A DNA stretch of 64,000 nt from CADEED01 sp039931065. GTDB lineage: Bacteria; Pseudomonadota; Gammaproteobacteria; Steroidobacterales; Steroidobacteraceae. The notes beneath the pieces are model-generated. The model was not told the origin of the DNA. It saw nothing but the letters and a program-made list of their open reading frames with translations, and searched no databases. The stretch lies in NCBI GenBank assembly GCA_039931065.1, contig JBDTSP010000016.1, positions 1 through 64,000 of the forward strand. The letters are read 5' to 3'. Numbering within the stretch: the stretch's first letter is position 1; each line of letters opens with the position of its first letter. Both the position numbers and the translations under genes were made by a program. Positions 54,879 to 64,000 of this stretch are shown here, in pieces.

Positions 54879-55449
54879 CAGCTTCTCCATGCGCGCGCAG
54901 GAAATCCGCGAGCGCTGCAAGATCTACTTCGACGCTTTCGGGTACCGCCTGCAGCGCGGCCGCAGGCATGGCGATCATTTCGGATGTTTCAAGCGACTGA
55001 ACCGCCGCGATTCCGCCGGCCGCCGCCACCGCCTTCAAACCCGCCGCACCGTCGGCGTTGGCCCCGGACAACACGAGTCCCAGCAGGCGGTCACCATAGG
55101 CTTCCGCGGCGGTCTCGAACAGCGCGTCGATTGCCGGACGCGAATAGTGCACCCGGTCGTCCTGCGAAAGCGCGAATGTGCGGCCGCGCTCGACCAGCAG
55201 GTGATAGTCGGGAGTCGCGAAGTAGATGGTCCCGCCTTCGATAGGTTCCTTGTCTTCCGCGAACTTCAGTCGCGGGCCGCCCGGCCGCTCGAAAATGCGC
55301 GGCAGCAGGCTGATGCTGTCCGCCGGCAGATGAATGACGATGGCCATCGCGGGCGCGAAATCCGCGTCCAGATCGCGCAGCAAACGGCGCAAAGCGTCGA
55401 TCCCGCCGGCCGAGCCGCCAATCACCACCAGGTCTACCGAGCGCTTCAC
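54868..55449 (-). CDS. cheB: CheB-type methylesterase domain protein, no receiver
   Basis: The 193-residue protein is a stand-alone CheB catalytic domain that removes methyl groups from receptor glutamates. The catalytic triad is visible: Ser13 in GGSAGG, His40 in VIHLPAD and Asp133 in LSGANADGA. The regulatory receiver domain of classical CheB is missing. It overlaps cheR (ATGA) and the following kinase gene. In this operon without chemoreceptors it may act on a non-chemotactic target together with CheR; that is inferred. Confidence 0.88.
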   Translation of the reverse strand: MKRSVDLVVIGGSAGGIDALRRLLRDLDADFAPAMAIVIHLPADSISLLPRIFERPGGPRLKFAEDKEPIEGGTIYFATPDYHLLVERGRTFALSQDDRVHYSRPAIDALFETAAEAYGDRLLGLVLSGANADGAAGLKAVAAAGGIAAVQSLETSEMIAMPAAALQAVPESVEVDLAALADFLRAHGEADVG

Positions 55450-56276
55450 GGGAGCTCACTCGCCTTGCGGTACAGACGCTCGGGCGCCGAAAACTCCGTG
55501 AAGCGGGTGGCGGCCTTGGTGAAGCGCAGGCTTTCCTTCGAACCCAGGCCCAGGAACCCGCGGCTCACCAGCGCATCGCCAAACAACCCGAGCGCCCGAT
55601 TCTGCAAGGCGTGGTCGAAATAGATGAGCACGTTGCGGCAGGTGACCAGGTGCACCTCGGAGAACACGTTGTCGGTTGCGAGGCTGTGATCGGAGAAGGT
55701 GATCTTGCGCCGCAGACTCGCGTCCATGATCGCGGACTCGCCGGACGCGTGATAGTAGTCGGACAGGGAAGCAGTGCCGCCGGAGCGACGATGGTTCTCG
55801 GTGAAGCCGCGCAGGCGGGCGAGTTCGAACACGCCCGCGGATGCCAGCCGCAACGCCTGTGCATTGATGTCGGTGGCATACACGATGGAGCGATCCAGCA
55901 AGCCCGCTTCCTGAAGAAGGATCGCAGCCGAATACGCTTCCTCGCCGGCGCTGCAGCCAGCCACCCAGATCTTGATCGATGGATAGGTCGCGAGCACCGG
56001 CAACACTTTCGTCCGCAACGCGGCGAAAAATTCCGGATCACGAAACATGTCGCTCACCTGCACGGTGAGGTACTGCAGCAGCGTCGAAAAGGATTCCGGC
56101 TCGTGCAGCACTTTTTCCTGCAAGCCGGACAAGGTGCCGACGTGCAGGGTGTCGCACGCCTGGACGAGGCGGCGCTTGAGCGACGCCATCGCATACGATC
56201 GAAAGTCGTAATGATAACGATCGAATATGGCCTCGAGCAGCAGACGCATCTCGAGTTCGCCGATGGGCACTGCCAT
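55446..56276 (-). CDS. cheR: CheR-type protein-glutamate methyltransferase
   Basis: The 276-residue protein is a CheR methyltransferase with the N-terminal helical domain (YHYDFRSYAMASLKRRL, then QVSDMFRDPEFF) and the SAM-binding domain (IKIWVAGCSAGEEAYSAAILL, YATDINAQALRLASAG, VHLVTCRNVLIYF, SRGFLGLGSKESL). These are complete family motifs. It normally methylates glutamates of chemoreceptors. It starts 3 bp after the hybrid kinase stop and overlaps cheB by 4 bp, so the two act together. Confidence 0.92.
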   Translation of the reverse strand: MAVPIGELEMRLLLEAIFDRYHYDFRSYAMASLKRRLVQACDTLHVGTLSGLQEKVLHEPESFSTLLQYLTVQVSDMFRDPEFFAALRTKVLPVLATYPSIKIWVAGCSAGEEAYSAAILLQEAGLLDRSIVYATDINAQALRLASAGVFELARLRGFTENHRRSGGTASLSDYYHASGESAIMDASLRRKITFSDHSLATDNVFSEVHLVTCRNVLIYFDHALQNRALGLFGDALVSRGFLGLGSKESLRFTKAATRFTEFSAPERLYRKASELP

Positions 56277-56279
56277 GTG

Positions 56280-59369
<3,090 letters not shown>

Positions 59370-59549
59370 CGCAGAACACCGTGGAACACGTGAAAGACGG
59401 CGGAGTTTACGAGGAACTACCGATCGGGCTGTTGACGGCGGACCCCGGATCGTGTTGTCAGGGAACTCCTACAAATAATTACTATTGCGGTGGGAGAAAT
59501 CGGCAGGATGCAGCAGAAGAAAGTTGTCACCACAACGAAGCCTATCCAC

Positions 59550-61313
59550 ATGAGAACCCTGCCTGTCCTGGTCGCTGGCCTACTCGTTATTTCGGGTTGT
59601 GGAGGCGGAGGTCATTCCGAGGCCGATCCGTCGACCGGGATGCTCGAAGCGGGCAAGGCGCTCGGCGTGCATTACCAGACCGCTACGCAATCCGGGACCA
59701 CCGATGCCAATGGCACCTTCACCTATCTGCCGGGCGAAACCGTCACGTTCTCGATCGGCGGCGTGCAGTTGGGGGCGGTGTCTGGCGCCGCGAAGATATC
59801 GCTGTTCACGCTCGCAGGGCTCACGCCTCCGCTAAGCGAACTCGCCCTGCGGCGCGAGCTCGAGCGGGCGCAGCGGCAGCCGACTCCGATGGTCCGCGCC
59901 ATGAATCTCGCCCGACTGTTGATCGCGCTGGACGCGGACAACAACCCCGACAATGGCATCGACGTGAGTGGCCGGGCCGCCGATCTCGCGGGCAAACAGA
60001 TCGATCTCGGTCTTGGCTTGTATGGCTTCGCGGCGAAGGTAGATCGCCTGGCGCCGAATCTCACTCGCAACATTCCGATCACACGCACGCTGGTATTCGC
60101 CTATCAGGCTGCGAATCTCACCGTTTCCGTACACAACGCCGTGCGCAACGATGTCGACGAGGGGGTGTTTTCGCAACGCAGCTCGACGATCTCGTATCTC
60201 GCCAACGGTTTGCGCTCCCGCGAGGAATCCGCCGCGGTTGGCCTGAGCGTGGGTTCGTCGGTCGCGACCTATTCATATGATGGGCTCGGACGCATGACAG
60301 GCTACGCCAGTGTCTCGCAGCTCGATCCGGTGACGCCGGACTACGCCATCAGTTCCGCCTTCTCGTTCGACGCCCGCGGCAACCGCGTGACGAGCGCCTA
60401 TGAACAACAGTTTTTCGGTGACCTGCGCTACCGCTTTACGTCCGGCGGCGCGGCGGATGCACGCGGTCTCTTTCCGGAAATCACGGCCACGACGGATAAC
60501 GATGGAGATGGCGTCATTGATTTGCGCGAGGTCACGCAAACGACTTTCGATGCGCGCGGCAATCCGGTGTCGCGCAAGAGTTCGGACGATAACGATGGCG
60601 ACGGGGTGTTCGACGTGTTGCATTCGTTCACGACCGCCTTCGGCGTGAACGACCGTATCAGCACCGAGACCTATGAAATCGATTCGGATGCGGACGGTGA
60701 TCCCGACTATCGACGCGTGACCAGCCTCGACGAAAGCACACCCGGCCTGTTCATCCGCACAGAGCTCGAAGATTTCGATGTCGATGGCACCATCGATCAA
60801 AGCACGACTTTACGTGTGCAATACGACGCGGCCGGCAACCAGGTTTCTGAATCCCTGGTTGCACAGGGCGCACTCCTCGGTTTGGGCGCGTCGTCGTACA
60901 CGACCACCACCACGTACGACGCGGATCATCGCGTGCTGACCCGCGACTCTTCCGAAGACTACGATTCGGATGGCACGCCGGATCGAACCACTCGCAGCAC
61001 CTACGAATATGACGCCCAGGGTAATCCGGTCAAGGCAACCAGTGCGTTGAACGATACGTTTTCGGGCTCGCAAAACTTCGGCACGGACTACGAATACGGG
61101 GCCAACGGCGAGCGCACGATGTTCCGTTATCACGTCGATTACGACGCCGACGGTGTGTTCGAATTCGAAAGCGCCACGCAGGTCACGAACCAGCTATTCG
61201 ACGACGGCGTTCTGATGCTTGGGCAGCAGTACTTCGAATTCATCGGCGCCCCAGCGTTCGATTACGTCGGCGTGGTTGTCGGCGGCGCGGCGGGCGGCGT
61301 CGCGAGCCACTAA
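59550..61313 (+). CDS. Lipoprotein with alternating YD/RHS-like and calcium-binding-like repeats
   Basis: The 587-residue protein starts with a lipoprotein signal (LPVLVAGLLVISGC, lipobox ISGC, then GGGG). After about 200 residues come YD/RHS-like repeats: YSYDGLGRMTGYAS, FSFDARGNRVTSAY, TTFDARGNPVSRK, VQYDAAGNQVSES, YEYDAQGNPVKATS and YEYGANGERTMFRY. Between them lie acidic motifs of the DxDxDG type: DNDGDGVID, DNDGDGVFD, DSDADGDPD, DFDVDGTID, DYDSDGTPD and DYDADGVFE, about six in all, as in calcium-binding repeats. The protein is probably surface-exposed. The role is unknown. Starts at 59508 or 59490 are possible; 59550 was chosen because it begins the signal directly. Confidence 0.78.
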   Translation: MRTLPVLVAGLLVISGCGGGGHSEADPSTGMLEAGKALGVHYQTATQSGTTDANGTFTYLPGETVTFSIGGVQLGAVSGAAKISLFTLAGLTPPLSELALRRELERAQRQPTPMVRAMNLARLLIALDADNNPDNGIDVSGRAADLAGKQIDLGLGLYGFAAKVDRLAPNLTRNIPITRTLVFAYQAANLTVSVHNAVRNDVDEGVFSQRSSTISYLANGLRSREESAAVGLSVGSSVATYSYDGLGRMTGYASVSQLDPVTPDYAISSAFSFDARGNRVTSAYEQQFFGDLRYRFTSGGAADARGLFPEITATTDNDGDGVIDLREVTQTTFDARGNPVSRKSSDDNDGDGVFDVLHSFTTAFGVNDRISTETYEIDSDADGDPDYRRVTSLDESTPGLFIRTELEDFDVDGTIDQSTTLRVQYDAAGNQVSESLVAQGALLGLGASSYTTTTTYDADHRVLTRDSSEDYDSDGTPDRTTRSTYEYDAQGNPVKATSALNDTFSGSQNFGTDYEYGANGERTMFRYHVDYDADGVFEFESATQVTNQLFDDGVLMLGQQYFEFIGAPAFDYVGVVVGGAAGGVASH

Positions 61314-61326
61314 CTGGCGGCCGGGA

Positions 61327-64000
<2,674 letters not shown>

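Overview
The window is a high-GC (roughly 64 percent by eye) gammaproteobacterial chromosome segment. The complete spc and alpha ribosomal operons, an uninterrupted S10 block from L3 to S17, dense translationally coupled genes, agarase-like and GH97 hydrolases and a hemD-linked nitrate cluster suggest a Steroidobacter/Nevskiales/Xanthomonadales-type environmental bacterium. The lineage is inferred; no rRNA gene is present.

Layout: (1) 1-5592 is the distal part of a chromosomal integron cassette array. Six attC sites of exactly 88 bp and one of 83 bp separate small cassettes: a reverse-oriented HigBA-type toxin-antitoxin pair, a nonsense-interrupted secreted protein, secreted and membrane proteins of unknown function, and a DUF4259-like protein. 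To the right the attC sites decay (4764-4851, 5302-5341, 5552-5592) around a DUF1579-like, a VOC-fold and a small membrane-protein gene. No integrase gene lies in the window; cassette polarity puts the expected attI/intI side to the left. (2) 5615-9024 is a tightly coupled seven-gene operon: thioesterase, ankyrin protein, GNAT, DUF2834 protein, SRPBCC protein and two more GNATs.

(3) 9147-28467 is a nitrate assimilation region. A sigma-54-type promoter precedes nirB, a NirD-FAD oxidoreductase fusion and nasA. After a GH97 glycosidase flanked by related repeat sequences comes a reverse hemD plus TPR-methyltransferase pair. A second sigma-54-type promoter drives nrtA, nrtB, a tandem double-ATPase protein, an outer-membrane porin and a nitrite channel, ended by a strong terminator. 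A PP2C phosphatase/kinase fusion follows. Together these cover nitrate entry through the outer membrane, ABC import, reduction to nitrite and ammonium, a siroheme precursor enzyme and a likely regulator. (4) 28582-31737 holds a Tat-exported metallo-beta-lactamase-fold protein and a TonB-dependent receptor.

(5) 31887-45958 is the S10-spc-alpha ribosomal cluster from rplC to rplQ, including secY, rpmJ and rpoA, with a strong promoter and terminator. rpsJ is absent from its usual place before rplC, and L3, L23, S3 and L17 carry Ala/Lys-rich extensions. (6) 46020-53673 holds mscL, a small membrane protein, a TlpA-like thioredoxin with pepQ, an Ala-rich lipoprotein, a GNAT, a gamma-glutamyltransferase-like protein and an agarase-like hydrolase. 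(7) 53787-59369 is a four-gene signalling operon on the minus strand: triple-receiver hybrid kinase, CheR, CheB and a receiver-kinase. (8) 59550-61313 encodes a lipoprotein alternating YD/RHS-like and calcium-binding-like repeats, and uvrA runs off the right edge.

A manual count also found the 8-mer TTGTTAGS (S = G or C), which resembles the start of the attC sites, at 16 positions in the backbone to the right of the array, far more often than base composition predicts.
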